Assembly: GCA_963627465.1 (NCBI GenBank)
Contig: CAVGBO010000045.1
Span: forward strand, 1 to 64,000
Length of the DNA stretch: 64,000 nt
DNA from: CAKUFA01 sp963627465
GTDB taxonomy: Bacteria; Bacillota; Clostridia; Christensenellales; Aristaeellaceae
Reading direction: 5' to 3'
Under the pieces are notes generated by a model. The model did no database searches, was not told the origin of the DNA, and was given only the letters and a program-made list of their open reading frames with translations. Position numbers and translations under genes: made by a program. Below, one piece after another: positions 51,147-58,807 of this stretch (within the stretch, counting starts at the first letter, position 1; the number at the start of each line of letters is the position of its first letter).

Positions 51147-51620
51147 TCACGCTTCTGGGGTATGCTTGTTTTCCGCAACCAGCTTCTGCAATTCCTCCAT
51201 GAAATCGCTGATGTCGGTAAACTTCCGGTATACGGCGGCAAAGCGGACGTAGGCAACATCGTTCAGCTTCTTCAGCTCCTCCATGACCATGTCGCCGATG
51301 CGCTGGCTGGGGATCTCGCCGTCCGAGGAACTGTAGGCCTGCTGCTCTACTCGCTCTGCCATTTGATCAATCTGCTTCAGGGACACGGGAAGCTTTTCAC
51401 AGGCGTTGAGCATGCCGCTTTTGATCTTCTGCACATCGAAGGCTTCCCGCCGCCCGTCACGCTTCACCACCATCAGGGGCAGCATTTCAATCTTCTCATA
51501 GGTGGTAAAGCGGCGGCCGCAGTTAACGCATTCTCTTCTGCGGCGGATGCTGTTGCCGTCCTCTGTGGGGCGGGAGTCGATTACCTTACTCTCCGTGCAG
51601 TTACAGTACTGGCAGCGCAT
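51147..51620 (-). CDS. nrdR: Transcriptional repressor NrdR
   Basis: A 157-residue repressor of ribonucleotide reductase genes. It has an N-terminal zinc ribbon (MRCQYCNCTESKVIDSRP...CVNCGRRFTTYE) and a central ATP-cone domain (VVKRDGRREAFDVQKIKSGML), ending in a helical tail (FMEELQKLVAENKHTPEA). NrdR senses dATP/ATP and represses nrd genes. No nrd gene is in this window. Its own start region overlaps three tandem DnaA boxes, which may couple its synthesis to DNA replication. Confidence 0.96.
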   Translation of the reverse strand: MRCQYCNCTESKVIDSRPTEDGNSIRRRRECVNCGRRFTTYEKIEMLPLMVVKRDGRREAFDVQKIKSGMLNACEKLPVSLKQIDQMAERVEQQAYSSSDGEIPSQRIGDMVMEELKKLNDVAYVRFAAVYRKFTDISDFMEELQKLVAENKHTPEA

Positions 51621-51637
51621 CCTGTCATCCTCTTTCT

Positions 51638-51669
51638 TGTGGAAAAAATGTGGATAAACCTGTGGATAA
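51638..51669. promoter_or_regulatory. Three tandem DnaA boxes at the nrdR start
   Basis: TGTGGAAAA (51638-51646), TGTGGATAA (51649-51657) and TGTGGATAA (51661-51669) are 11 and 12 bases apart, on one DNA face. Their complements match TTWTNCACA, the DnaA-box consensus, the last two exactly as TTATCCACA. They lie between the nrdR -10 (51675-51670) and its start codon at 51620. Confidence 0.8.
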
Positions 51670-51698
51670 ATAATAACACATCCCTTGCAGGTTGTAAA
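51670..51698 (-). promoter_or_regulatory. Promoter of nrdR
   Basis: TTTACA (51698-51693), a 17-base spacer and TATTAT (51675-51670) on the minus strand; transcription should start near 51663, inside the DnaA-box cluster. Confidence 0.65.
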
Positions 51699-51757
51699 GC
51701 TGTCTTCCCTCCAATTGTAAAATTATTTGCCTATGGCGAAAGCGGCAGGAAATCGTG

Positions 51758-51786
51758 TTGACGTTTCTGTTTCTTCATGTTATATT
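51758..51786 (+). promoter_or_regulatory. Promoter of the DUF368 gene
   Basis: TTGACG (51758-51763), a 17-base spacer and TATATT (51781-51786), 38 bases before the start codon. Confidence 0.75.
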
Positions 51787-51823
51787 GTCAAAGAAATTTC
51801 AACGCTGGAGGAGTCACTGAACC

Positions 51824-52696
51824 ATGAAGTTCTTGCTAGACATTCTGCGCGGCTTGGTCATTGGCCTGGCCAACATTATTCCGGGCGTCAGCGGCGGCAC
51901 GATGATGGTCTCCATGGGCATCTACGACACGCTGATTCACAGCATCACCCACCTCTTCAAGCAGTTTAAGAAATCCATCATGACCCTGCTGCCCTTTGCC
52001 ATCGGCATGGTGGTGGCCATTGCAGGGCTGAGCTTTGTGATTACCTGGGCATTTGACAGTTATCCCCTGCCCACCAATACCCTGTTCATCGGCCTGATTC
52101 TCGGCGGCCTGCCTGCCATCATCAAGCAGCTGAAGGGGGAGAAGGTCGGTGCGGTAGGCGGCATCCTCTTTGCTGCTTTCTTTGCCCTGATCATTGTGCT
52201 GCAAATCATCCAGAAGGAAAACGTAACCACCATCACCCTCAGCTTCGGGGAAGTGATCAAGCTGGTGTTCCTGGGCGCATTGGCCTCCGCCACCATGGTG
52301 ATCCCCGGCGTCAGCGGTTCCATGATCCTCAAGCTCATGGGCTACTATGAGCCTGTGATTGCCAGCATCAAGGGGCTGACCAGCTCCCTGTTTGCCGGCA
52401 ACTGGTCTGCGGTGCTGGCGAATGTTGGTATCCTGTTGCCCTTCGGTATCGGTATCGTCATCGGCATCTTCGCCATTGCCAAGCTGATTGAGGTGCTGAT
52501 TGCCAAGTACAAGGGCTGGACCTATGCCGCCATTCTGGGTCTTGTGACCGCTAGCCCTGTGGCCATCCTGATGGCAACGGACATGACCGGCGTAACCTTT
52601 GTGACCGTGCTGGTGTCCCTGGCAACCTTCGCCGTGGGCTATGTGGTGGCTTATGTGCTTTCTCCCAAGGAAGAACCTTTGGCCAAGCAGGCGTAA
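51824..52696 (+). CDS. DUF368 membrane protein (PopT-type undecaprenyl phosphate transporter)
   Basis: A 290-residue membrane protein with the paired DUF368 signature repeated in two halves: LANIIPGVSGGTMMVSMGIY near the N-terminus and SATMVIPGVSGSMILKLMGYY in the middle. The family includes PopT, reported to return the lipid carrier undecaprenyl phosphate to the inner face of the membrane for cell wall synthesis. About eight membrane helices are visible, and the C-terminus is short and charged. It has its own promoter and terminator, divergent from nrdR. Confidence 0.88.
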   Translation: MKFLLDILRGLVIGLANIIPGVSGGTMMVSMGIYDTLIHSITHLFKQFKKSIMTLLPFAIGMVVAIAGLSFVITWAFDSYPLPTNTLFIGLILGGLPAIIKQLKGEKVGAVGGILFAAFFALIIVLQIIQKENVTTITLSFGEVIKLVFLGALASATMVIPGVSGSMILKLMGYYEPVIASIKGLTSSLFAGNWSAVLANVGILLPFGIGIVIGIFAIAKLIEVLIAKYKGWTYAAILGLVTASPVAILMATDMTGVTFVTVLVSLATFAVGYVVAYVLSPKEEPLAKQA

Positions 52697-52755
52697 GCCT
52701 TCGGCGATTCGATCAGACGGCAGGCTATCAGTCGCCTAAGCGGTACAGATTTTTC

Positions 52756-52790
52756 GAACGCAGTCTCCTTGATGGGGCTGCGTTCTTTTT
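52756..52790 (+). terminator. Terminator after the DUF368 gene
   Basis: GAACGCAG (52756-52763) pairs with CTGCGTTC (52778-52785), followed by TTTTT. Confidence 0.88.
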
Positions 52791-52867
52791 GCATGCATCG
52801 AAATTGATCAGGGAAATGTGGAAGAAAAACTTTTATACATAGTTTTGTAACATAATTGTCATATCTA

Positions 52868-52896
52868 TTTACAAAGTCGTCAACATTTGATATACT
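52868..52896 (+). promoter_or_regulatory. Promoter of the peptidoglycan-binding protein gene
   Basis: TTTACA (52868-52873), a 17-base spacer and TATACT (52891-52896) in an AT-rich patch, 47 bases before the start codon. Confidence 0.65.
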
Positions 52897-52943
52897 TGCT
52901 TCATCATGAAGCAATTTTCGGCTTGTGGTAAGGAGGCATACCC

Positions 52944-54797
52944 ATGAACAAGCGCAGAATTCTGCTGCTATTGACGGTGGCTGTGTGGCTGGTGTCTGCC
53001 GCTGCGCTGGCGGATACCTATACGGTGCTGCGCTACAACGATACGGGCGCTGCCGTGCAGCAGCTGCAAACGGCGCTGAAGCAGTTGGGCTACAGTGTGG
53101 GCAGTGCGGACGGCAAGTATGGCTCTGCCACGGAGAAAGCCGTGCGCCAGTTTCAGCAGGATCATGCCCTGACGGTGGACGGCAAGGCGGGGCAGCAGAC
53201 CCAGGCGCTGGTGTACCAGCTTGCTTCCGGCAGCTCTTCTTCTGACAGTACCTCCACCACCACAAGCAGCTATTTCAGCGGAAATTATGACAAGCTGGAA
53301 TACGGCAGCAAGGGCACCCGGGTGACTTTGCTGCAGCAGGCCTTGAATCAGCTGGGCTTTAGTGCCGGTAAGGCAGACGGCCGCTACGGTACGGGTACCC
53401 AGCAGGCAGTAACGGCTTTCCAGCGTGCCCAGGGCTTGAGCGTGGACGGCAAAGCAGGCAAACAGACCCTGCAGCGGATGGAAAAGGTGCTGGCAGGGGA
53501 GGTCAGCAACGTGACCCCTGCGCCGGCAACCCCCACCCCTACGCCGAATCCTTACGGAACCGTTCCTTCCCGTACCCTGCGCAAGGGTTATCAGGGGGAT
53601 GACGTGAAAAGCGTTCAGTCTCGGTTAAAGACCCTGAAATACTACACCGGCAAGGTGGATGGCAAGTACGGCACCGGCACCATGGCGGCGGTGTCTGCCT
53701 TCCAGGCGGCCAACGGACTCCATGCCGACGGCTTGGCCGGTACATCCACTTATAAAGTGCTGTATTCTGATGCGGCCATTGCCTATAGTGAAACAGTCGT
53801 GACCCCGACCCCTGCCAGCACCGTTCCCTCCAGAACCTTGCGTTCCGGCGATTCCGGTGATGATGTGAAGAACGTGCAAACCCGGCTGAAGGCCCTGGGC
53901 TACTATACCGGCACGGTGGACGGTAAGTATGGCACCGGCACGGTGGCGGCCATTGTCACCTTCCAGACCCAGAATGGTCTGAAGGTGGACGGTGCAGCAG
54001 GCAGCGGCACCTACAGTGTGCTGTTCTCTGACAATGCAAAGGAATACACCAAGACCGAAACTGCCGCACCTACGGCCACACCGGCGGCTACTCCATCCAG
54101 AACCCTGCGCTCCGGTGATACAGGGGATGATGTGAAGAGCGTGCAGACCCAGCTGAAAACCTTGGGCTACTACACCGGCTCGGTGGATGGCAAGTATGGT
54201 TCCGGCACGGTATCCGCCATTGTGGCATTCCAGAAAAACAACAACCTGACCATGGATGGCGTAGCAGGCAGCGGAACCTATAAGGTGCTGTATTCCTCCT
54301 CAGCCAAGTCTGCCAGCGACAGCAGCAATTCCGGTTCCAGTGCCACAGCCCCTGATAAGAGCAAGATCAAGCTGATGTACTGGTACACGGAGGTAAAGCC
54401 TATCCTGAAGGGCAAGAGCTCCATTTATGTCTATGATCCGGCAACAAGCATTGGCTTCACCCTGCACCTGTATTCGCTGGGGCGCCACGCGGATGTAGAA
54501 CCTATGACCGCTGACGATACGGCCAAGATGATGGAAGCCTTTGGCGGCGTTGTTGCCTGGGAGCCCGTCAAGTTCGTGTATGTCCTGCTCCCTAACGGGC
54601 AGTGGACGGTTGCCACCATGCACAACGTAGCTCACGGCGGACAGAGCATCAAGGATAACAACTTTAACGGACAGAACTGTGTCCACTTCCTGCGGGAAAT
54701 GGCAGAGTGCGAAGCGGCCGACCCCAAGTACGGTGTGACCAACCAGAAAGCTATCCGGGCAGGCTGGAAAGCCCTCACCGGGGAAACGGTGAATTAA
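52944..54797 (+). CDS. Secreted protein with five peptidoglycan-binding repeats and a novel C-terminal domain
   Basis: A 617-residue exported protein with a signal peptide (ILLLLTVAVWLVSAAALA-DT). Five PG_binding_1 repeats follow, each with a DGKYG.GT core (about residues 28-90, 110-175, 207-270, 290-355, 380-445), separated by Ser/Thr/Pro linkers. The last three repeats share SRTLR.G..GDDVK. The C-terminal ~150 residues (from KIKLMYWYTEV) form a separate domain with GRHADVEPMTADDTAKMM, VYVLLPNGQWTVATMHN and GQSIKDNNFNGQNCVHFL; its histidines and cysteine could be catalytic, loosely recalling L,D-transpeptidases, but I do not recognise the family. It should act in the cell wall. Confidence 0.85.
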   Translation: MNKRRILLLLTVAVWLVSAAALADTYTVLRYNDTGAAVQQLQTALKQLGYSVGSADGKYGSATEKAVRQFQQDHALTVDGKAGQQTQALVYQLASGSSSSDSTSTTTSSYFSGNYDKLEYGSKGTRVTLLQQALNQLGFSAGKADGRYGTGTQQAVTAFQRAQGLSVDGKAGKQTLQRMEKVLAGEVSNVTPAPATPTPTPNPYGTVPSRTLRKGYQGDDVKSVQSRLKTLKYYTGKVDGKYGTGTMAAVSAFQAANGLHADGLAGTSTYKVLYSDAAIAYSETVVTPTPASTVPSRTLRSGDSGDDVKNVQTRLKALGYYTGTVDGKYGTGTVAAIVTFQTQNGLKVDGAAGSGTYSVLFSDNAKEYTKTETAAPTATPAATPSRTLRSGDTGDDVKSVQTQLKTLGYYTGSVDGKYGSGTVSAIVAFQKNNNLTMDGVAGSGTYKVLYSSSAKSASDSSNSGSSATAPDKSKIKLMYWYTEVKPILKGKSSIYVYDPATSIGFTLHLYSLGRHADVEPMTADDTAKMMEAFGGVVAWEPVKFVYVLLPNGQWTVATMHNVAHGGQSIKDNNFNGQNCVHFLREMAECEAADPKYGVTNQKAIRAGWKALTGETVN

Positions 54798-54803
54798 ATG
54801 AAC

Positions 54804-54842
54804 AAGCGGGAGGATTCGCATGCAGCGTTTCCTCCCGCTTTC
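54804..54842. terminator. Bidirectional terminator
   Basis: AAGCGGGAGGA pairs with TCCTCCCGCTT between the convergent wall-protein and MATE genes. Confidence 0.85.
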
Positions 54843-54860
54843 ATGTGCCTTTACTGAACC

Positions 54861-56192
54861 TTACGCTCTTTCCGGCAAGGCGGCGGTTTCTTTCTTCATC
54901 ATGGCGACTACGTAGAACATGACCACCAATTCGGTGATGGGCATGACGTACCACAAGGAGTCTGCCCCAACGACTGTTGGAAGCAGCAGAATCAATGCGC
55001 CGCTGATGACCAGTCCTCTTGCCACGGAGACCACGAAAGCCACAGAGGGCTTCATGATGGCCTGGAAGTAGTAGGTGGAGAAAATGTTCAACGGCAGCAG
55101 CAGAAAGGAAAGGGCATAGGCACGGATAATGTCGGGTGCCATGGCTAGAATCTCGTCGGTAGGGGTCATGAAGATGCGGATGTAGAGCTGAGGCACCGCC
55201 ATGCTGAGAACTGTCCAGAACAGGCCGAAGAAGGAGGTCGTCCACAGGGCAAAGCGCAGGGTTTCCCGGATGCGCCCGCCCTTGCCTGCACCGTAGTTGG
55301 TGGAGATGATGGGCTGGGCAGCCTGCCCCACGCTGTAGGCACAGCACTGCACAAAGGTGCTCACGTTGATGATGGGGCCATAGATGGCCAGGGCATTGGT
55401 GCCAAGGTACTTCATAATCTGCCGATTGAACAGTACCGTCAGGATGCCCATGGCCACGTCAATGAAGAAAGTGGAAAATCCGGTTACGGTGATTTCCTTC
55501 AGCTTCCGTAGGATGCCGGTGGGCTTCACAAGCCGCAGGGTGTTGGTCTTCTTTACAAAATGGGTCAGCATCACAAGGAAGGAAATGGCGGAGCCGATGG
55601 CGGTTGCCAGTCCGGCACCGTAAATGCCCATATCGCAGGTGAACACGAAAAAGTAATCGCCGAAAATATTGAAGATGCCCCCGGATAGCACGCCGAAGGT
55701 GGCCAAGCCCGGATCGTTATCGTTCCGCAGGAAGGCTGCCAGCATTTGATTAAACAGGAACAGGGGGAAGACCCACAGGATGGGTATCATGTAGGTTTCG
55801 GCCATGGTCAGCAGCGTTTCATCCGCACCGAAGAAGGTGAGCACAGGCTTTTCAAAGCAGAAAATGCCCACCCAGCTTAGAACGGCCAGCAGCACCGAGC
55901 CAATGACGGAAACGGTAAAATACTGCATTTCACTGCTGTCATGGACAGCGTTGCTGCCCCGCTTGGTGCTGAAAATCACGCTGCCGCCGATGCCCATCAG
56001 CAGCCCCAGACTGTAGATGATGTTCCACACCGGGGCTACCACCGCCAGTGCCGCCGTGCCGTTGGGACCGTGATACTGCCCCACCATGGCCATATCCACA
56101 ACGCCGTAGATGCAGGAGATCAGCGCACTGCCAAAGGCAGCACTCAGGTACTTGAAGTAAAGGGACTTGACTTTGCCATTCAGCAAATCCAT
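54861..56192 (-). CDS. MATE family efflux transporter, second copy
   Basis: A 443-residue carrier with about twelve membrane helices: KYLSAAFGSALISCIYGVVD at the start, MVGQYHGPNGTAALAVVAPV, and FLRNDNDPGLATFGVLSGG. It differs clearly from the MATE at 4443-5807 and resembles the DinF/MepA-like branch. The ATG at 56192 follows AAAGGAGG. Its leader contains a complete terminator hairpin before the ribosome site, so expression is probably controlled by attenuation. The substrate is unknown. Confidence 0.9.
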   Translation of the reverse strand: MDLLNGKVKSLYFKYLSAAFGSALISCIYGVVDMAMVGQYHGPNGTAALAVVAPVWNIIYSLGLLMGIGGSVIFSTKRGSNAVHDSSEMQYFTVSVIGSVLLAVLSWVGIFCFEKPVLTFFGADETLLTMAETYMIPILWVFPLFLFNQMLAAFLRNDNDPGLATFGVLSGGIFNIFGDYFFVFTCDMGIYGAGLATAIGSAISFLVMLTHFVKKTNTLRLVKPTGILRKLKEITVTGFSTFFIDVAMGILTVLFNRQIMKYLGTNALAIYGPIINVSTFVQCCAYSVGQAAQPIISTNYGAGKGGRIRETLRFALWTTSFFGLFWTVLSMAVPQLYIRIFMTPTDEILAMAPDIIRAYALSFLLLPLNIFSTYYFQAIMKPSVAFVVSVARGLVISGALILLLPTVVGADSLWYVMPITELVVMFYVVAMMKKETAALPERA

Positions 56193-56211
56193 GTTCGTTT
56201 CCTCCTTTTGC

Positions 56212-56264
56212 AAAAAAAAAGCCGGATCAGGAACAGACATTTCAGTCTGCGCCTTATCCGGCTC
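56212..56264 (-). terminator. Leader terminator (attenuator) of the second MATE gene
   Basis: On the minus strand GAGCCGGAT and ATCCGGCTT form the base of a long hairpin with inner GCAGAC/GTCTGT pairing (56264-56221), followed by nine T residues (56220-56212). It lies between the promoter and the MATE ribosome site, so it must be overcome for expression. Confidence 0.8.
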
Positions 56265-56305
56265 ATGTTTCCTTTGAACAGATTGCCCTCCGACGAACAA
56301 GTGCC

Positions 56306-56333
56306 ATTGTAACAGATTCAAATTGATTGTCAA
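56306..56333 (-). promoter_or_regulatory. Promoter of the second MATE gene
   Basis: TTGACA (56333-56328), a 16-base spacer and TACAAT (56311-56306) on the minus strand. Confidence 0.75.
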
Positions 56334-56342
56334 GGGGGCAAT

Positions 56343-56837
56343 TTACAAAAGGGTAACGATCCCTGCGGTCAGGGCTGCAACGATAGCAAAGATCGGAATG
56401 CCGCGAAGGAAAGAGTCCACATGCATGGCAGGATCCTGATAGGCTTCCTTTTCCGGCAGGAACGAGAAGCGAATCCGGCGGGTATTCCGCCACCAAATTA
56501 GGTCAATCACCAGCAGGTCGAAAAGCCCCAGCCCTTCCCCTAACCAGAGGAAGTACAGGAAGGCGGACAGGTAGCTGTCCAGTGCCAGAACGCTTTTCAG
56601 CACAATGCCCAGCAGGGAAAAGACCACCGTAAACAGCACCAGGTTGCTGATGAGCACCGTCATCACAGGCTTCTCTGCAGGAACCTTGTCCGCCAGAGAC
56701 TTTTCCGCACGCACCCGCTCCTGAACCTTCTTGGGATAGGAACGGAGTCCAAACAGGTTCTTCTGATCGCCGCCGGTGCACAGGAAGCAGATGCCCCAGT
56801 ACAGCAGGTAGAACAGCACAGCAACAAGAATTCTCAT
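56343..56837 (-). CDS. Small membrane protein of unknown function
   Basis: A 164-residue protein with an N-terminal helix (ILVAVLFYLLYWGICFLCTG), a cytoplasmic loop (DQKNLFGLRSYPKKVQERVR), two more hydrophobic stretches around VMTVLISNLVLFTVVFSLLG and YLSAFLYFLWLGEGLGLFDL, and a C-terminal helix. I do not recognise the family. The ATG at 56837 is used because GGAGGG lies eight bases away. Its promoter contains an inverted repeat that looks like an operator. Read-through toward the second MATE promoter is possible but no link in function is shown. Confidence 0.7.
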   Translation of the reverse strand: MRILVAVLFYLLYWGICFLCTGGDQKNLFGLRSYPKKVQERVRAEKSLADKVPAEKPVMTVLISNLVLFTVVFSLLGIVLKSVLALDSYLSAFLYFLWLGEGLGLFDLLVIDLIWWRNTRRIRFSFLPEKEAYQDPAMHVDSFLRGIPIFAIVAALTAGIVTLL

Positions 56838-56859
56838 GACCATCACCCTCCTATGGGTG

Positions 56860-56889
56860 ATTATACAAGACTAACTGCTTGTAAGTCAA
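56860..56889 (-). promoter_or_regulatory. Promoter with inverted-repeat operator
   Basis: TTGACT (56889-56884), an 18-base spacer and TATAAT (56865-56860). TACAAG (56864-56869) and CTTGTA (56878-56883) form an inverted repeat filling the spacer, and GACTAAC/GTAAGTC (56869-56875, 56881-56887) a second, near-perfect one. Confidence 0.7.
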
Positions 56890-56925
56890 GGGAATGGCTC
56901 GGGAACTTGGTGAACTGCTTGCTCC

Positions 56926-57249
56926 TCAGAAAACCACCACCAGCAGCATCTTGAACCGCTCCTGCCCGAACACGGCATGGGGATGACCGGCAGGCATTAC
57001 GATGGATTCGCCTTCGTGGAGCTCGTAATCCACCCCGTCAATGGTGATCCGACCAACGCCGTCCAGGCAGGTAACGAAAGCATCGCCGCCGGAAGCGTGG
57101 GTGCTGATTTCTTCGCCCTTATCGAAAGAGAACAGGGTAACGCTGACGGCACGGTTCTGCGCCAGGGTCTTGCTGACCACCTGACCATCCTGATAAGCAA
57201 CTTGCTCTTTTAGCACCAGAATCTGGGATTTGTCAATATTCTTCATCAT
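56926..57249 (-). CDS. Cupin-domain protein
   Basis: A 107-residue single cupin. The two family motifs are FDKGEEISTHASGGDAFVTCLDG (shortened here as GEEISTHASGGDAF) and HEGESIVMPAGHPHAVF, giving the usual metal ligands, though the first motif has fewer histidines than classic cupins. Small cupins bind metals or small ligands and are often found with redox regulators. It follows a ferredoxin gene by 18 bases, in the unit divergent from the Crp/Fnr regulator. The ATG at 57249 follows AAGGAGG. Confidence 0.85.
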   Translation of the reverse strand: MMKNIDKSQILVLKEQVAYQDGQVVSKTLAQNRAVSVTLFSFDKGEEISTHASGGDAFVTCLDGVGRITIDGVDYELHEGESIVMPAGHPHAVFGQERFKMLLVVVF

Positions 57250-57267
57250 GGGAATCTTCCTCCTTCA

Positions 57268-57987
57268 TTATCGGTCGATGATGTGACCGTCAATAGAAAT
57301 GGTAACCACCTGCCAAGGGATGAATTTGCCGCTCTGCTGCAAGGCTTTCTTGGCAGCCATCTCCAGTCCGCCGCAGCAGGGAACTTCCATGCGCACAACG
57401 GTAACACTCTTGATGTCGTTACTGCGGATGATTTCCGTCAGCTTTTCGCTGTAATCAACGGCATCCAGCTTGGGGCAGCCGATGAGGGTAATCCGTCCCT
57501 GCATGAACTCCTGATGCATGTTGGCATAGGCATAGGCGGTGCAGTCGGCGGCAATGAGCAGCTTTGCATCCTTGAAATAGGGAGCGTTGACAGGGACAAG
57601 CTTGATCTGGCAGGGCCACTGACCTAGCTGAGAGGTCATGGCACCAGCTGAGGTCTGCACCGGCGCACTGGCCTGGGGATGCAGCTGCCGCATCTGCTTG
57701 CCGGGGCAGCCGTGGAAGGCAGGGGCTGCCGCCTTTTGCTGCTGCTCCTTCTTGGCTTTGTTGGCCATGACGGCAGCCTCATCATAGGCGGCGGCTTCCC
57801 GCTCGGTAAAGGTAATGGCGCCGGTGGGGCAGTTGGGCAGGCAGTCTCCCATGCCGTCGCAATAGTCGTCCCGCATGAGCTTGGCCTTGCCATTCACCAT
57901 TTCAATAGCGTTCTCGTGGCAGGCGCTTGCGCAGGCGCCGCAGCCGTTGCACTTATCTTCATCAATGTGGATAATTCTGCGGATCAT
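57268..57987 (-). CDS. Ferredoxin-like protein with two 4Fe-4S motifs
   Basis: A 239-residue protein. Its N-terminus holds two 4Fe-4S motifs (CNGCGACASACHENAIE and CDGMGDCLPNCPTGAITF). A linker follows, then a domain with HGCPGKQMRQL, LLIAADCTAYAYANMHQEFM, TLIGCPKLDAVDY and PCCGGLEMAAKKAL, whose cysteines could hold more metal. Proteins of this layout often lie beside a Crp/Fnr regulator and hybrid cluster protein in Clostridia and are linked to nitrosative or redox stress. Here it is transcribed away from the Crp/Fnr gene with a shared palindrome, and followed by a cupin gene. Confidence 0.85.
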   Translation of the reverse strand: MIRRIIHIDEDKCNGCGACASACHENAIEMVNGKAKLMRDDYCDGMGDCLPNCPTGAITFTEREAAAYDEAAVMANKAKKEQQQKAAAPAFHGCPGKQMRQLHPQASAPVQTSAGAMTSQLGQWPCQIKLVPVNAPYFKDAKLLIAADCTAYAYANMHQEFMQGRITLIGCPKLDAVDYSEKLTEIIRSNDIKSVTVVRMEVPCCGGLEMAAKKALQQSGKFIPWQVVTISIDGHIIDR

Positions 57988-58030
57988 GATGAACTCCTCC
58001 TTTGAAGCCCCGTGGGCGTCAATGTTTTGC

Positions 58031-58059
58031 TTGATTCAGCATCCTTAGTATAGTACAAT
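58031..58059 (+). promoter_or_regulatory. Promoter of the Crp/Fnr gene
   Basis: TTGATT (58031-58036), a 17-base spacer and TACAAT (58054-58059). Transcription should start near 58066, eight bases before the palindrome. Confidence 0.7.
58047..58052 (-). promoter_or_regulatory. -10 of the ferredoxin-cupin unit
   Basis: TATACT on the minus strand (58052-58047) with no good -35 at the usual distance, which suits an activator-dependent promoter. Transcription should start near 58040. Confidence 0.55.
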
Positions 58060-58073
58060 CAGCACAGAACATC

Positions 58074-58089
58074 CGTTGTTTTAACAACG
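58074..58089. promoter_or_regulatory. Crp/Fnr-type palindrome CGTTGTT-TT-AACAACG
   Basis: A perfect 7-2-7 inverted repeat centred between 58081 and 58082. It lies about 41.5 bases upstream of the predicted start of the ferredoxin-cupin unit, the class II activator position, and just downstream of the predicted start of the regulator's own gene, a repressing position. Confidence 0.75.
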
Positions 58090-58101
58090 AAAGGAGCACT
58101 C

Positions 58102-58767
58102 ATGGGAAAAATAGCTGCGCCCCTGTTGGCAGGCTTGACGGACGAAGAGCAGGAAGGTATGCTGGCAAGCCCCTGCTGCCGTCAGGCAACGTATCAAAAA
58201 GGAGAGACCATTTTCCGTGCCGGGAGCATGACCAAGGAAATGGGCATGGTGCTTCAAGGCATGGTGTACATTGAAAACATTGACCTGTGGGGGGATCGCT
58301 CCATTCTCAGCAGCGTTTCCGAAGGGCAGGTGTTCGGGGAAACCTACGCCTTGTGCCGGGAACCCCTGATGGTGGACGCTGTAGCGGCGGAGGACTGCAC
58401 CCTGCTGTTCCTGCACACGGAAAAGCTCCTGCAGGCACAGGAGGCTCAGGAACCTTGGGCGATGAAGGTCATGGGGAATATGCTCCGGGTATCCATGCAG
58501 AAGAACCTGACCCTGTCCACCCGCATCTTCTGCACCTCTGGGAAAACCATCCGCAGCCGACTGCTGACCTACCTGACCTATCAGTCCATGAAAAGCGGAA
58601 GCACTACGTTTCAAATTCCCTTTAACCGGCAGCAGCTGGCAGATTACCTGAACCTTGACCGAAGCGCCCTATCCAAGGAGCTGGGGAAAATGCAGCAGGA
58701 AGGGCTGATTACCTTCTACAAAAATTCTTTCAAGCTGTGCCAAAGCCTGACGCACGACGATACATAA
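58102..58767 (+). CDS. Crp/Fnr family transcriptional regulator
   Basis: A 221-residue regulator with an N-terminal cyclic-nucleotide-binding-like beta-roll (ATYQKGETIFRAGSMTKEMG; EGQVFGETYALCREP) and a C-terminal winged helix (FNRQQLADYLNLDRSALSKEL). It lacks an Fnr-type N-terminal cysteine cluster, having only CC at residues 25-26, so any redox or heme sensing would differ from Fnr. The same layout occurs in HcpR-like nitrosative stress regulators. It likely controls the divergent ferredoxin-cupin unit and itself through the shared palindrome. Confidence 0.9.
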   Translation: MGKIAAPLLAGLTDEEQEGMLASPCCRQATYQKGETIFRAGSMTKEMGMVLQGMVYIENIDLWGDRSILSSVSEGQVFGETYALCREPLMVDAVAAEDCTLLFLHTEKLLQAQEAQEPWAMKVMGNMLRVSMQKNLTLSTRIFCTSGKTIRSRLLTYLTYQSMKSGSTTFQIPFNRQQLADYLNLDRSALSKELGKMQQEGLITFYKNSFKLCQSLTHDDT

Positions 58768-58799
58768 AAAAGACGCAAACGACAAACGTCTGCGCCTTT
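58765..58799. terminator. Bidirectional terminator-like hairpin
   Basis: AAAAGACGCAAACG pairs with CGTCTGCGCCTTT with bulges, between the convergent regulator and MFS genes. Confidence 0.5.
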
Positions 58800-58807
58800 G
58801 AAATCCA

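Noticed and set aside
56263..56307. A possible leader peptide MALVRRRAICSKET before the MATE attenuator
   Set aside because: Its ATG overlaps the -10 element TACAAT, so it lies upstream of the expected transcription start and could not be translated from that promoter.
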